From contig JACJXR010000002.1 of the NCBI GenBank assembly GCA_020636505.1, forward strand, positions 1 through 64,000: a stretch of DNA of 64,000 nt, written 5' to 3'. Below, piece by piece: positions 42,910 to 51,752 of the stretch; the stretch's first letter is position 1, and the number at the start of each line of letters is the position of its first letter. Source of the DNA: Chitinophagales bacterium. Lineage in GTDB: Bacteria; Bacteroidota; Bacteroidia; Chitinophagales; Chitinophagaceae. The position numbers and the translations under genes are program-made. Under the pieces are notes generated by a model. The model did not search any database. It was not told where the DNA came from and saw nothing but the letters and a program-made list of their open reading frames with translations.

Positions 42910-42993
42910 TGCCCAGGACTGGAGTCGAACCAGCATGTCCTTGCGAACGCTGCGACCTGAACACAGTGCGTCTACCAATTTCGCCACCTGGGC
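42910..42993 (-). tRNA. tRNA-Leu (anticodon CAG)
   Basis: 84 nt with a long variable arm, as expected for class II tRNA-Leu. Acceptor GCCCAGG pairs with CCTGGGC; discriminator A at 42910; anticodon stem CTGTG/CGCAG with loop TTCAGGT, anticodon CAG; T-arm GCTGG TTCGACT CCAGT. CCA is not encoded. Confidence 0.94.
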
Positions 42994-43056
42994 AGTCTGT
43001 TCAGGACTAAGGGGTGCAAAGATATGTGCCGTTAATGTTACAAACAAGCATTATTT

Positions 43057-44049
43057 CTATACTGCCATTAGGTTACATCCCCTTAGGGCAGAGTTATCTG
43101 CACGACCCAAAACTTCGAAAGTTTCGTTGGGAAAGATCCTGCCTATATCGTCTGTTGCGATGAATGCACATGAATCGACATTGGCTAGGTCAATAATGTT
43201 CAAACATCCCGTACCATGAGTATTAAGATCAAGAGGATCGTTTATATCTCTAACCAATAACTTCATTGTAGAGGATGGAGAGAATACACCCTCACCTTTT
43301 GAATATGCTTGAGACAATAGTTCGGTCATGCCATATTCCGAATGTATGCTTTGTACACTAAACTTGCTACTCAAATAATCGTGTACTTCATCTCTCACCA
43401 TCTCTTTTCGTCTACCCTTCATCCCACCTGTTTCCATAACAATGGTATTGTTTAGCTGTATAGGATAACGTTCCGCAAAGTCAAGCAGCGCAAATGTCAC
43501 ACCTATAAGCAAGACTGGGTGTTGAGCATTTTCAAGCTCTAACAACACATTATGTAGCCTATCGAACTCGTCTATGTAAAAACCATTTGATTCATGTCCG
43601 CTATGTTCCATTAACACCTTTGTCATATGTACCAATGAGGCATTCCCTCTTTGCAAATAAGATGGTAGCAACGCCAATATCGCGTAGTTTGATGGACTAC
43701 CGTAAAATGAAGTGAACCCGTTAAGCAATGATTCAAAATAAAGCTGTTCATTCTTTACATAATGTTTGGACGGAGTTTCCGAGGTCGTTGTACTGCTCTC
43801 GAATACAAGGCCGGTATCAAAATCACCGGTAACCACTTTGTGTGTTTTAAAAAAGCTTATCGGTAAAAATGGAATTTCTTGAAGCGATTTGGGTCTTTTA
43901 TCATTCCTTCCGAGTGTATCTACGAAAGACTTATACAAGATATTATTAGCATATTGGTAGTCAAATAATTGCAACGCAATAGCCTCGAAATTTTCATTGG
44001 TGATGCTATGGATATATTTATTGTCGGTATGGTGAAATATATCTTGCAC
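43057..44049 (-). CDS. LuxE/PaaK-like acyl-protein synthetase family protein
   Basis: 330 residues from GTG 44049 (VQDIFHHTDNKYIHSITNENFEAIALQLFDYQYANN), since the longer frame to 44148 overlaps the divergent lipoprotein gene. LuxE-type blocks: EIPFLPISFFKTHKV (~58-72), ESSTTTSETPSKHYV (phosphate/AMP loop, ~87-101), ETGGMKGRRKEMVRDEVHDYL, HSEYGMTELLSQAYS and ATDDIGRIFPN. The fold is that of ANL adenylating enzymes. There are no luxCD partners, so bioluminescence is not implied; the acyl acceptor is unknown. Confidence 0.88.
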   Translation of the reverse strand: MQDIFHHTDNKYIHSITNENFEAIALQLFDYQYANNILYKSFVDTLGRNDKRPKSLQEIPFLPISFFKTHKVVTGDFDTGLVFESSTTTSETPSKHYVKNEQLYFESLLNGFTSFYGSPSNYAILALLPSYLQRGNASLVHMTKVLMEHSGHESNGFYIDEFDRLHNVLLELENAQHPVLLIGVTFALLDFAERYPIQLNNTIVMETGGMKGRRKEMVRDEVHDYLSSKFSVQSIHSEYGMTELLSQAYSKGEGVFSPSSTMKLLVRDINDPLDLNTHGTGCLNIIDLANVDSCAFIATDDIGRIFPNETFEVLGRADNSALRGCNLMAV

Positions 44050-44055
44050 TTTTGT

Positions 44056-44063
44056 TATTTTTG
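44056..44063 (+). promoter_or_regulatory. -7 element giving a probable leaderless transcript
   Basis: TATTTTTG lies only 6 bp before the ATG at 44070, so initiation five to seven bases after the element would fall at or next to the start codon. Confidence 0.5.
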
Positions 44064-44069
44064 GATAAT

Positions 44070-44543
44070 ATGAAAAGTTATTTGGCTTTAGCAATATTAC
44101 TAATTGTATTTGTAGCGTGTAAGAAAAAACAATACTCTCAAGGTACACCTGAGATCACTTTTGAATCTGTCTCTACAAAACATGTTTTGCTCAACAACGG
44201 TGTGGACAGCGAATATATAGGCATGACCATCCGTTATAAATTGCCTACGGCAAATATTGGAGAAGGATTAAGCGCAAGTAGCATAATATTTGTAGACAAT
44301 CGAGATACTTTCAGGCAAGAGCAGCGCCGCGACTTCCCTGAAGAGTCCATAGAATATGAAGTTCCGGATCACAGAGAGTTCATCAAAGGAACAGTTACAC
44401 TCTTAGTGGAAAAAATCCCTGTATTCAATACACGCACCAACAGGCCAAATGGAGATACCGTGACATTTGATATGTATATGGTTGATCCAACAGGAACCAA
44501 GAGCAATGTGATTACAACGGACACAATATTCATCACTCCATAA
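44070..44543 (+). CDS. Lipoprotein of unknown function
   Basis: 157 residues from ATG 44070; the frame is open from 44052 (TTG) but the ATG gives a type II signal peptide MKSYLALAILLIVFVAC with lipobox FVAC then KKK. The mature part is beta rich and looks like a single small Ig-type domain (ITFESVSTKHVLLNNGVDSEYIGMTIRYKLPTANIG...). No recognised family. Divergent from the LuxE-like gene: start codons are 20 bp apart. Confidence 0.82.
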   Translation: MKSYLALAILLIVFVACKKKQYSQGTPEITFESVSTKHVLLNNGVDSEYIGMTIRYKLPTANIGEGLSASSIIFVDNRDTFRQEQRRDFPEESIEYEVPDHREFIKGTVTLLVEKIPVFNTRTNRPNGDTVTFDMYMVDPTGTKSNVITTDTIFITP

Positions 44544-44698
44544 TACAGCGCATAAACCGGCTGTAGCACACAGATTTATTGCATAAAGTTAAATTTACCT
44601 AACGCGAAACAATCTATGTGAGTTGTTACAAAAAAGCCATATATTGTTGAGGATGCGAATTCGGTTTCAATGACTGATTATCCGTACACAGGTATGCA

Positions 44699-45433
44699 AT
44701 GGGTACTGTAACTTACCTTCCATATAAAGATAAAATATTCATCACATCCAACCGTGATGATAGACCCGATGAGCATAAAGCACTTGCTCCGGCGGTCGGC
44801 AATTACAGTACCGGCAAAATACTATTCCCAAAAGATGTAACGACAGGTGGAACTTGGATTGGTATTCATAACAATGGCAATGCCATGGCCATGATTAAAG
44901 GTGCGTTCGCTCCTCATATCCGAAAAGACAAGTATAAGGAAAGTCGAAGTACAATATTTCTGAAAATATTCGATTCGGAAAATCCTGTAAAAAAGTTCAA
45001 CGAAATAGACCTTCAAGATATTGAACCTTTCACATTGATATTGTGGCTTAGACAAAACGGTACTCTTTGGGAAATGAGGTGGGATGAGTACGAAAAGTTC
45101 GTAAAGTCTCTACCGGCGGATATGCCCAACATGTGGTCGTCCGTAACACTGTTCGACGACAAAATGGTTGCTGCCAGAAAAAAATGGTTCGATCAATGGA
45201 GAGAAGCACAGGAAAATATAACAGGCGACAGTATCAGGCATTTTCACGAACATGGCGGCGAAGGCTATGCCAGATTGAATCTAAGCTTGAATAAAGGAGC
45301 TGTTCATACACTTAGCATTACTAGCATAGAAATATCGGAAGACAGGTCGGTAATGTACTACAACGACATGGTCACAGGGGAACAAACCATAAATGGATGG
45401 TTGTTTGCAGATGAAAATTCCGACGAAGAATAA
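44699..45433 (+). CDS. NRDE/TANGO2-family protein with altered N-terminus
   Basis: 244 residues. The N-terminal block TVTYLPYKDKIFITSNRDDRPDEHKALAP, then LFPKDVTTGGTWIGIHNNGNAMAMIKGAF, follow the NRDE (transport and Golgi organization 2) family, whose members normally begin MCTVT with a conserved Cys2 and contain NRDE. Here Cys2 is Gly (GGT codon) and NRDE is NRDD. The upstream frame closes at a TGA (44675-44677) with no other start, so the N-terminus is not misplaced. The 155-bp gap upstream holds no clear promoter. Confidence 0.88.
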   Translation: MGTVTYLPYKDKIFITSNRDDRPDEHKALAPAVGNYSTGKILFPKDVTTGGTWIGIHNNGNAMAMIKGAFAPHIRKDKYKESRSTIFLKIFDSENPVKKFNEIDLQDIEPFTLILWLRQNGTLWEMRWDEYEKFVKSLPADMPNMWSSVTLFDDKMVAARKKWFDQWREAQENITGDSIRHFHEHGGEGYARLNLSLNKGAVHTLSITSIEISEDRSVMYYNDMVTGEQTINGWLFADENSDEE

Positions 45434-45458
45434 CAATAATAGCTAAGCGCTATACTCT

Positions 45459-46442
45459 CTACTTGCGCGCATACATAACGTCTTTCACTCTCCTTACCAC
45501 AGTATCTACGGCAGGCAAAGCACCTTTTACCAAGTTTGGTGCATAGTGCAGATTTGTATCGGCAGATGTAATACGTGTAACAGGTGCATCAAGATAATCG
45601 AAGGCATCTTTTTGTATTCTGTAGCTCAACTCTGCTGCAACTCCTCCAAAAGGCCACTGCTCTTCTACTATTACAAGCCTGTTGGTTTTCTTAACAGATT
45701 CTATGATAGTAGCCCAATCCAATGGTCTGATTGTACGAAGATCTATGACTTCTGCGCTTATACCCTCACCTTGCAGCTCCTCAGCGGCTGTCAAAGCAGT
45801 CTTCATAGCCTTGTTATATGAAACGATGGTGACATCGGAACCTTGACGTTTCACATCGGCTTTACCTATAGGTATCAAATATTCTTCTTCGGGAACTTCA
45901 CCCTCCTCTCCGTACATCACTTCACTTTCCATGAATACAACAGGGTTGTTATCACGTATTGCAGATTTCAACAGGCCTTTTGCATCATATGGATTGGATA
46001 CGGAGATGACTTTCAAGCCCGGCATATGTGCGTACATACTTTCAAATGCTTGAGAGTGCTGAGCCGCCAACTGACCGGCAGAACCGTTCGGACCTCTGAA
46101 CACAATGGGGCAACTGAATTGACCACCACTCATAGAAAGCATTTTAGCAGCGTGGTTCAATATCTGATCCAATGCAAGCACTGCAAAGTTCCAAGTCATG
46201 AACTCTACTATGGGTCTGGTACCGTTCATAGCGGCACCTACACCAATGGCAGCAAATCCCAACTCTGCGATCGGTGTATCAATCACACGGTCAGGACCAA
46301 ACTCTTCAAGCATGCCCTGGCTGACCTTGTAAGCTCCATTGTATTGAGCCACCTCTTCTCCCATCAGGAATACAGACTTGTCTGCTCTCATTTCTTCCTG
46401 CATGGCCTCTCTTAATGCCTGACGAAAAGCTATTGTACGCAT
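45459..46442 (-). CDS. pdhB: Pyruvate dehydrogenase E1 component, beta subunit
   Basis: 327 residues, normal for the separate E1 beta of alpha2beta2 enzymes. With E1 alpha it decarboxylates pyruvate using thiamine diphosphate. Recognisable: MRTIAFRQALREAMQEEMRADKSVFLMGEEVAQYNGAYKVSQGM, the ThDP-contacting Glu in GEEV, and GGVAAELSYRIQKDAFDYLDAPVTRI near the C-terminus. Branched-chain 2-oxoacid E1 beta is a weaker alternative. E1 alpha is not in the window. Confidence 0.93.
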   Translation of the reverse strand: MRTIAFRQALREAMQEEMRADKSVFLMGEEVAQYNGAYKVSQGMLEEFGPDRVIDTPIAELGFAAIGVGAAMNGTRPIVEFMTWNFAVLALDQILNHAAKMLSMSGGQFSCPIVFRGPNGSAGQLAAQHSQAFESMYAHMPGLKVISVSNPYDAKGLLKSAIRDNNPVVFMESEVMYGEEGEVPEEEYLIPIGKADVKRQGSDVTIVSYNKAMKTALTAAEELQGEGISAEVIDLRTIRPLDWATIIESVKKTNRLVIVEEQWPFGGVAAELSYRIQKDAFDYLDAPVTRITSADTNLHYAPNLVKGALPAVDTVVRRVKDVMYARK

Positions 46443-46464
46443 AGTAAGTTCTTTTTACGGGTGT

Positions 46465-46472
46465 CAAAGATA
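46465..46472 (-). promoter_or_regulatory. -7 promoter element of pdhB
   Basis: Minus-strand TATCTTTG 22 bp before the pdhB start; predicted start about 46458. No -33 TTTG. It indicates separate initiation from the upstream operon. Confidence 0.5.
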
Positions 46473-46481
46473 GGGAGTAAA

Positions 46482-47012
46482 TTATTTATCTGCGGGTTTA
46501 AATATCACGGTACTGTTCACGCCTCTGTCTTTGCCTAAAAGCACCACTTTAAGCTCAGTATCGCTCAAGGAGATGATTTCCAGTTCAACCCTATCGGCAT
46601 TTTGCTTTTTCATATTCTCAAGCACCAATTTACCCGCGTCGTTTATTTTCCAAGAAGAGGTGTCAACATCACCGTTAAAATTAAGGTAAGCTACCCCATC
46701 ACTCTTAAATTCGAATGTGGTATTCTTGATAACCGAATCCTGTTCAGCAAAATAGTTATCCATTTCTTGCTTAAGAGACGCACGGGCACTATCGATATTC
46801 GTAAAGTTGTACAACTTCATATTCTCCTCAGGAGTAGTATGAGTACCGAATGTATCCAAGAACTTCATTTGCATGGCCGCCAGCTCATCAAGTTGGGGAT
46901 TATCCAACTTTACGGCTTGCCACTTACCGGACAATTCGTTCTTTTTGTTCTGCACACTGCAAGAAACCATTGCAAGTGTTATCGATAATAAGATGAACGT
47001 ATATTTTTTCAT
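46482..47012 (-). CDS. Lipocalin-like lipoprotein
   Basis: 176 residues: type II signal peptide MKKYTFILLSITLAMVSC, then SVQNKKNELSGKWQAVKLDNPQLDEL; the GxW near the start and the repeated beta strands (NTTFEFKSDGVAYLNFNGDVDTSSWKINDAGKLVLEN) resemble lipocalin/DUF4923-like domains. It starts one base after the DUF4476 stop, so it is the third gene of the BCCP operon. Ligand unknown. Confidence 0.75.
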   Translation of the reverse strand: MKKYTFILLSITLAMVSCSVQNKKNELSGKWQAVKLDNPQLDELAAMQMKFLDTFGTHTTPEENMKLYNFTNIDSARASLKQEMDNYFAEQDSVIKNTTFEFKSDGVAYLNFNGDVDTSSWKINDAGKLVLENMKKQNADRVELEIISLSDTELKVVLLGKDRGVNSTVIFKPADK

Positions 47013-47013
47013 A

Positions 47014-47913
47014 TCAGTTTGATGTTATTAATCTAAAGTAGCTCTTCCATTCCTGTGTTGTCAGCATATCTTCCAACACCACAAATTTTGATTGATCAAC
47101 GATACGCGAATATACCTTTTTAAAGAAGGTATACATCTCAGGGTCGTTGGTTAATGTGGCGGCCAACATACGAGCTTGGTTTGTGGTATAGCACTCGCCC
47201 ATTTTAGTCAATAGGTATTTTAAGCGTACCGACTCATTTTTGCCTTCTACTTTATCCAAAAGGTCTGTAAAATCGTTGTCAGGCATTGCAACAGGACAAT
47301 CACTGTTATGGATATCTCTACCTATAACAGTCTTACCGGTCAACTCAGGTGTTTTCCGAACAGGTGCATCTTCCTTCTTTACAACAGACGTAGTTGTTGC
47401 AGGTGGTGTATTCCGGAAAGAACGACTGTTGTTAAGCTCTATATTCTCTATGAAACGAGGCTCATTCTTGGTTTTTACAACCGGAGTATTGTTTTGTTCA
47501 CTGTTCGTGTATACAAATTTGGGGCCACTTGGCACATTGTCATCCTCTGCCTTATTGCCCCTTTGCAGGTAAAACTTTTGATGAATGTCATATAAAGTGA
47601 ATGTACCTGCCTTGTTCATCAACAGAAATCCTCTAAAACCGTTTTCGGGAATTTTGATGGTGAATTTATGTGAGGGGTACTTATTCTGCTGAAACAGTAT
47701 CTCTATATTGAGTGTACCGGGAGCCAACTGTGGTATGATGTAGTAATTCTTACCATACCTCGGCAACATCATGTCATCCAACTTAACATAGAAAGGGGTT
47801 TGTTTGTCGCCTTGTATATATACGTAAGAAAAACCCTGTGCATACGCAACAGACTCTACAGAAAAACTTAGCAATACAAACAGCAATATGTATATGGTGG
47901 AAAAAAAACGCAT
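47014..47913 (-). CDS. DUF4476 secreted protein
   Basis: 299 residues: signal peptide (MRFFSTIYILLFVLLSFSVESVAYAQ), an N-terminal beta domain (~27-120, GFSYVYIQGDKQTPFYVKLDDMMLPRYGKNYYIIPQLAPGTLNI), a low-complexity linker and a DUF4476 C-terminal helical domain (~205-299, DCPVAMPDNDFTDLLDKVEGKNESVRLKYLLTKMGECYTTNQARML). DUF4476 is common in Bacteroidota and has no known function. It starts one base after the BCCP stop. Confidence 0.88.
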   Translation of the reverse strand: MRFFSTIYILLFVLLSFSVESVAYAQGFSYVYIQGDKQTPFYVKLDDMMLPRYGKNYYIIPQLAPGTLNIEILFQQNKYPSHKFTIKIPENGFRGFLLMNKAGTFTLYDIHQKFYLQRGNKAEDDNVPSGPKFVYTNSEQNNTPVVKTKNEPRFIENIELNNSRSFRNTPPATTTSVVKKEDAPVRKTPELTGKTVIGRDIHNSDCPVAMPDNDFTDLLDKVEGKNESVRLKYLLTKMGECYTTNQARMLAATLTNDPEMYTFFKKVYSRIVDQSKFVVLEDMLTTQEWKSYFRLITSN

Positions 47914-47914
47914 A

Positions 47915-48415
47915 TTACTCCATCTCTATAAGCACGGCACCTTTTTCTACGGCCGTTTTCTCTTTTACATTTACAGATTTAACCGTCGCATCCCCTCCGG
48001 CCTTCAGCACATTCTCCATTTTCATCGCCTCAAGTATCAATAATCCGTCACCCTTGGTTACTTTTTGTCCGGGTTCTACCAACACTTTCAATATCATACC
48101 CGGCATAGGTGCCTTCACAGGTTCAGCTTTCTGCATGGACTTAAGGTCCATTCCCATTTTTTCAAGCAAAAGATCAAGTTGCTCCTGTACCGATATATTT
48201 ATGCTATTGCCGTTTATATTGACAGTCAACTCCTTAGACTTCTTATCTATCTTTTCAACCGTTGCTGTATAGCTTTTGTTGTTGTACAAAATGCTGATTA
48301 TGTTACTGGGTTGCAGCTGAATATCAAAGTCAACAATATTTCCATCCAACGACCACTGGGCTCCGTCTCGCTCCACCTCAAACGACTTATTATCATTAAC
48401 GGTAATCTGTAACAT
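47915..48415 (-). CDS. Biotin/lipoyl-carrier protein (acyl-CoA carboxylase BCCP-type)
   Basis: 166 residues from ATG 48415 (MLQITVNDN); the frame is open upstream to 48439. The N-terminal ~90 residues are unclassified beta structure; the C-terminal biotinyl domain (~95-166) has VKAPMPGMILKVLVEPGQKVTKGDGLLILEAMKMENVLKA with the biotinylated Lys in EAMKMEN. It resembles the BCCP subunit of propionyl/acetyl-CoA or methylmalonyl-type carboxylases; no carboxylase subunit is nearby. Its operon partners are DUF4476 and a lipoprotein, an unusual association. Confidence 0.9.
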   Translation of the reverse strand: MLQITVNDNKSFEVERDGAQWSLDGNIVDFDIQLQPSNIISILYNNKSYTATVEKIDKKSKELTVNINGNSINISVQEQLDLLLEKMGMDLKSMQKAEPVKAPMPGMILKVLVEPGQKVTKGDGLLILEAMKMENVLKAGGDATVKSVNVKEKTAVEKGAVLIEME

Positions 48416-48436
48416 TTGCCTCTTATTAATTTGAAG

Positions 48437-48444
48437 CAAAAATA
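48437..48444 (-). promoter_or_regulatory. -7 promoter element of the BCCP operon
   Basis: Minus-strand TATTTTTG 21 bp before the ATG at 48415; it lies inside the longer open frame, supporting the downstream start. No clear -33. Confidence 0.5.
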
Positions 48445-48560
48445 ACCAATAAATAATGGGTTACAGCAGATAGTCACATCAATTTGAAGAACTATAATGC
48501 AAAATTCTCAACAGAACTCAGGTATTGATTAATATTGTCAAATATTACAAGAGCAACCAA

Positions 48561-51140
48561 ATGAAATATATTCTATATATCATACTCCCGACAACCCTAT
48601 TAATATCCTGTATCGGCTCAAAAAAGAGCGCCATGAAATACAAGCAACTGCCTGAAGTAACCGTTAAGGCAACTTCGACTGACTACCGTGCCACAGCAGA
48701 TAGGATATGGGATATCCAACATACAAGAGTCGCATTGTCCTTCAACTTCAAAGAAAAGACCGCAAACGGGCAAGCATGGCTGACTATGTCCCCGTACTTC
48801 TATCCTTCCAAACAAATAATACTGGATGCACAGAGTATGGAAATAAAGTCGGTAAAGCTCAATGGTACCGACGTAGATTTTGAATACAAGAATGATTCGC
48901 TGATCATCCCATTGAGTAGACTTTATCAAAGTAACGAGCGAGTTACGGTGTATGTTTACTATCTCGCTCAACCATACAAAACAAGCACCGGTGGCGGCAA
49001 AGCCATAACAGATGACAGAGGCCTGTATTTTATTAATACCGATTATAGCATACCGAACAAACCTGCTCAAATATGGACCCAAGGAGAAACACAAGCCAAT
49101 TCGCACTGGATGCCGACCATCGACAAACCCAATGAACGCTTCACCACACAAATTGAACTTACTGTTCCTGACAGCTTTGTAACACTGAGTAATGGAGAAC
49201 TCATTGACCAAATAAAAAACTCAGGCACCAGAACAGATATCTGGCGGATGGGCAGCCCTATTCAAACTTATGTGACCGTATTTGCAATAGGCAAATACGA
49301 GATAGTACAAGACAGCTCATGGAGAGGTATTCCTGTTAACTATTATGTGGAACCATATTACGGTCCATATGCCAAAAACATGTTCAAAAACACTGTTGAA
49401 ATGATTGATCATTTCTCCACTATTACTCATACGCCATACCCCTGGGATAAATACAGCCAAGTGGTGGTACGAGACTATGTATCAGGAGCAATGGAGAACA
49501 CTTCAGCTACCGTGTTCGGTGAGTTTGTCAACCAGACAGACCGAGAGATGGCTGATAACGACTTTGAAGATGTTGTGTCTCATGAATTGTTTCACCAATG
49601 GTTTGGAGATTATGTTACTGCTGAATCATGGTCGAACATTACACTCAATGAGTCTTTTGCAAACTATGGAGAACAGCTCTGGAGAAGACATAAATACGGG
49701 AAAGCATCCGAATTGGTACTGGCTTATGAAGACCTGCAATCATACTTGTTATCTACCGAATCGTCAGACCCTCCATTGGCAAGGTATTATTACAATGATA
49801 GAGACGATGTCTTTGACAGGATATCCTATCAAAAAGGCGGTGCCATTTTAAGATATTTGGAAGGTGTTATTGGTACAGAAGCCTTCAACTTGAGCATGCA
49901 AGAATACTTGCAGACCAATAAACTCAACTCTGCCGAAGTAGACAACTGGAGGCTTGCAATCGAAAAAATAACAGGGAAAGATATGCATTGGTTCTTCAAC
50001 CAATGGTACATGCATGGCGGACACCCTAAACTTGAATTCAAATACAGTTTTGATGACAACAAAAAGGAAATGACGGTCACCGTAACTCAGAAACAAGATG
50101 ACATATACCGCTTACCTATGATAGTGGAACTTGTGTCCGACAATTCAAGAGAAAAGTACACATTGAACATTGACAATAGAACGGTCACTTCAACATATCC
50201 CTATAATGGCAACAATCGTCCTATGTTTCTTCCGGACACCGAACATTGGTTGGTTGGCACGTTGAAAGACAATAAGAGCTATGAAGAATGGCTGAAGCAT
50301 TACCAAGCATGTGAATCTCAAGATTTCACATCTAAGCAAAACGCATTACAAGCATGCTACAAAAACTTAGGCAATACAACAGTACAAGAACTTTTCAAAC
50401 TTGCGATGAAGGATAGTCTCAGCCAAATAAGACTATATGCACTGGAATACATATCAGAGTCAGAAAACAAGTCAATAAAAAAGGAGTTTGCCGACGACAT
50501 CTATAAAATGGCAATGAACGACAATTCCAACAGTGTTCGTTCAACAGCATTTTTCATATTGGGAGAATGGAAGACCGAAGTTGCCAAGCAAGACATGATA
50601 GGCACTCTTTATGACAGCTCATACCTTGTTGCTTCATCGGCTTTGTATGCTTTGAAAACCATCGATAAGGACACAGCATACATCATGGCCAAGGAATTAA
50701 CTAAAACAAACCCGGGTGGTGATCTAAAACCTGAAATATGGATAACAATTGGAGAACATGCTTCTTCGGAAGATTCAGCATATTTCAACAATGAGCTTTA
50801 CAATGTATCAGGCAGAAAAAAGATAGACTTCGTAAATGCATTGGCGTTGTATATGAAGAACGTGAGCTCTGACACAGCGTTTGCAGCCATGCTGAAGCAT
50901 GCAAAATATCTGGTCACAACCGAGAACATTAAGTCTTATCGTGCTGCAATGGCCGGCTTTTTATTCGAGCTGTCCAAATTTTACAAGTACGAAGTGGATG
51001 CTACTAACACAAGAAATACTACTGCAAAAGCCTTCTTCAGATATAACCAACTGAAAAGTGCAATGACTAGCATCGTTGCTTTGGAAACAGACAGTAAAAA
51101 CAAAGAAGATTATGAATTGAGAATGCGTGACAGCTTCTAA
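48561..51140 (+). CDS. M1-family metallopeptidase lipoprotein with HEAT-like C-terminus
   Basis: 859 residues from ATG 48561, giving a type II signal peptide MKYILYIILPTTLLISC; an ATG at 48525 adds 12 residues. M1 aminopeptidase motifs are complete: GAMEN (SGAMENTSATVF) and zinc site HELFHQ...NESFANYGEQLW (HExxH-18-E) near residue 340. The C-terminal ~280 residues contain HEAT-like helical repeats (LAMKDSLSQIRLYALEYISESENKSIKKEF, MNDNSNSVRSTAFFILGEW). It trims N-terminal residues from peptides, here as an envelope lipoprotein. Confidence 0.95.
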   Translation: MKYILYIILPTTLLISCIGSKKSAMKYKQLPEVTVKATSTDYRATADRIWDIQHTRVALSFNFKEKTANGQAWLTMSPYFYPSKQIILDAQSMEIKSVKLNGTDVDFEYKNDSLIIPLSRLYQSNERVTVYVYYLAQPYKTSTGGGKAITDDRGLYFINTDYSIPNKPAQIWTQGETQANSHWMPTIDKPNERFTTQIELTVPDSFVTLSNGELIDQIKNSGTRTDIWRMGSPIQTYVTVFAIGKYEIVQDSSWRGIPVNYYVEPYYGPYAKNMFKNTVEMIDHFSTITHTPYPWDKYSQVVVRDYVSGAMENTSATVFGEFVNQTDREMADNDFEDVVSHELFHQWFGDYVTAESWSNITLNESFANYGEQLWRRHKYGKASELVLAYEDLQSYLLSTESSDPPLARYYYNDRDDVFDRISYQKGGAILRYLEGVIGTEAFNLSMQEYLQTNKLNSAEVDNWRLAIEKITGKDMHWFFNQWYMHGGHPKLEFKYSFDDNKKEMTVTVTQKQDDIYRLPMIVELVSDNSREKYTLNIDNRTVTSTYPYNGNNRPMFLPDTEHWLVGTLKDNKSYEEWLKHYQACESQDFTSKQNALQACYKNLGNTTVQELFKLAMKDSLSQIRLYALEYISESENKSIKKEFADDIYKMAMNDNSNSVRSTAFFILGEWKTEVAKQDMIGTLYDSSYLVASSALYALKTIDKDTAYIMAKELTKTNPGGDLKPEIWITIGEHASSEDSAYFNNELYNVSGRKKIDFVNALALYMKNVSSDTAFAAMLKHAKYLVTTENIKSYRAAMAGFLFELSKFYKYEVDATNTRNTTAKAFFRYNQLKSAMTSIVALETDSKNKEDYELRMRDSF

Positions 51141-51152
51141 AGAAGGTTGTCT

Positions 51153-51740
51153 TTATTTGCTCTTTTCAAGCAACTCTTGATGTATTTGTAATACTTGTGG
51201 GATTATGGCGGCATTACCGTCGTTTGTGATACGGTAATCGCAACGTTTTATCTTTTCGGCATCGTCTATTTGGTTACTCATTCTCTGTAGCACCTTCTCA
51301 CGGGTCATTCCCGGACGCGCTATTGCCCTTGCGATACGAACCTCAATAGGAGCAAATACTCCTATCATCAGGTCCATTTCTTTATAAGTCCCGCTCTCAA
51401 AAAAAATAGCGGCTTCTTTTATTGCATATGGGGCATTTTGCTCACCCATCCATTTTCTCCCATATGCAATAGTAGCAGGATGAACTATGGCATTAAGCCG
51501 TTCAAGGTATTCAGGATTACTGAACACCAACTCTGATACTTTGGTTCTATTCAATCCTGACTCATTGTAAATATCGTTACCGAACAACAGTTTGATGGCA
51601 TCAATAACTTCATTGTCGTTATCAGTCAAATATCTGGCTGCACCGTCTGCATCATAAACAGGTATGCCAAGTGTTTTGAACACTTGGCATACCACTGACT
51701 TACCTGCACCTATACCTCCTGTAATACCTACTTTCAGCAT
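51153..51740 (-). CDS. coaE: Dephospho-CoA kinase
   Basis: 195 residues, standard CoaE. It phosphorylates dephospho-CoA in the last step of CoA synthesis. P-loop GITGGIGAGKS (6-16), DADGAARYL (substrate Asp) and later HPATIAYGRKWM and RIARAIARPGMTREKVLQRMSNQ lid/adenine residues are present. It is followed upstream by yajC on the same strand (12-bp gap) and converges on the M1 peptidase gene. Confidence 0.96.
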   Translation of the reverse strand: MLKVGITGGIGAGKSVVCQVFKTLGIPVYDADGAARYLTDNDNEVIDAIKLLFGNDIYNESGLNRTKVSELVFSNPEYLERLNAIVHPATIAYGRKWMGEQNAPYAIKEAAIFFESGTYKEMDLMIGVFAPIEVRIARAIARPGMTREKVLQRMSNQIDDAEKIKRCDYRITNDGNAAIIPQVLQIHQELLEKSK

Positions 51741-51752
51741 AGAGTGATGGAA

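Noticed and set aside
43057..44049. LuxE-like gene as part of a luminescence operon
   Set aside because: No luxCDAB genes in the vicinity and the protein is only distantly LuxE-like.
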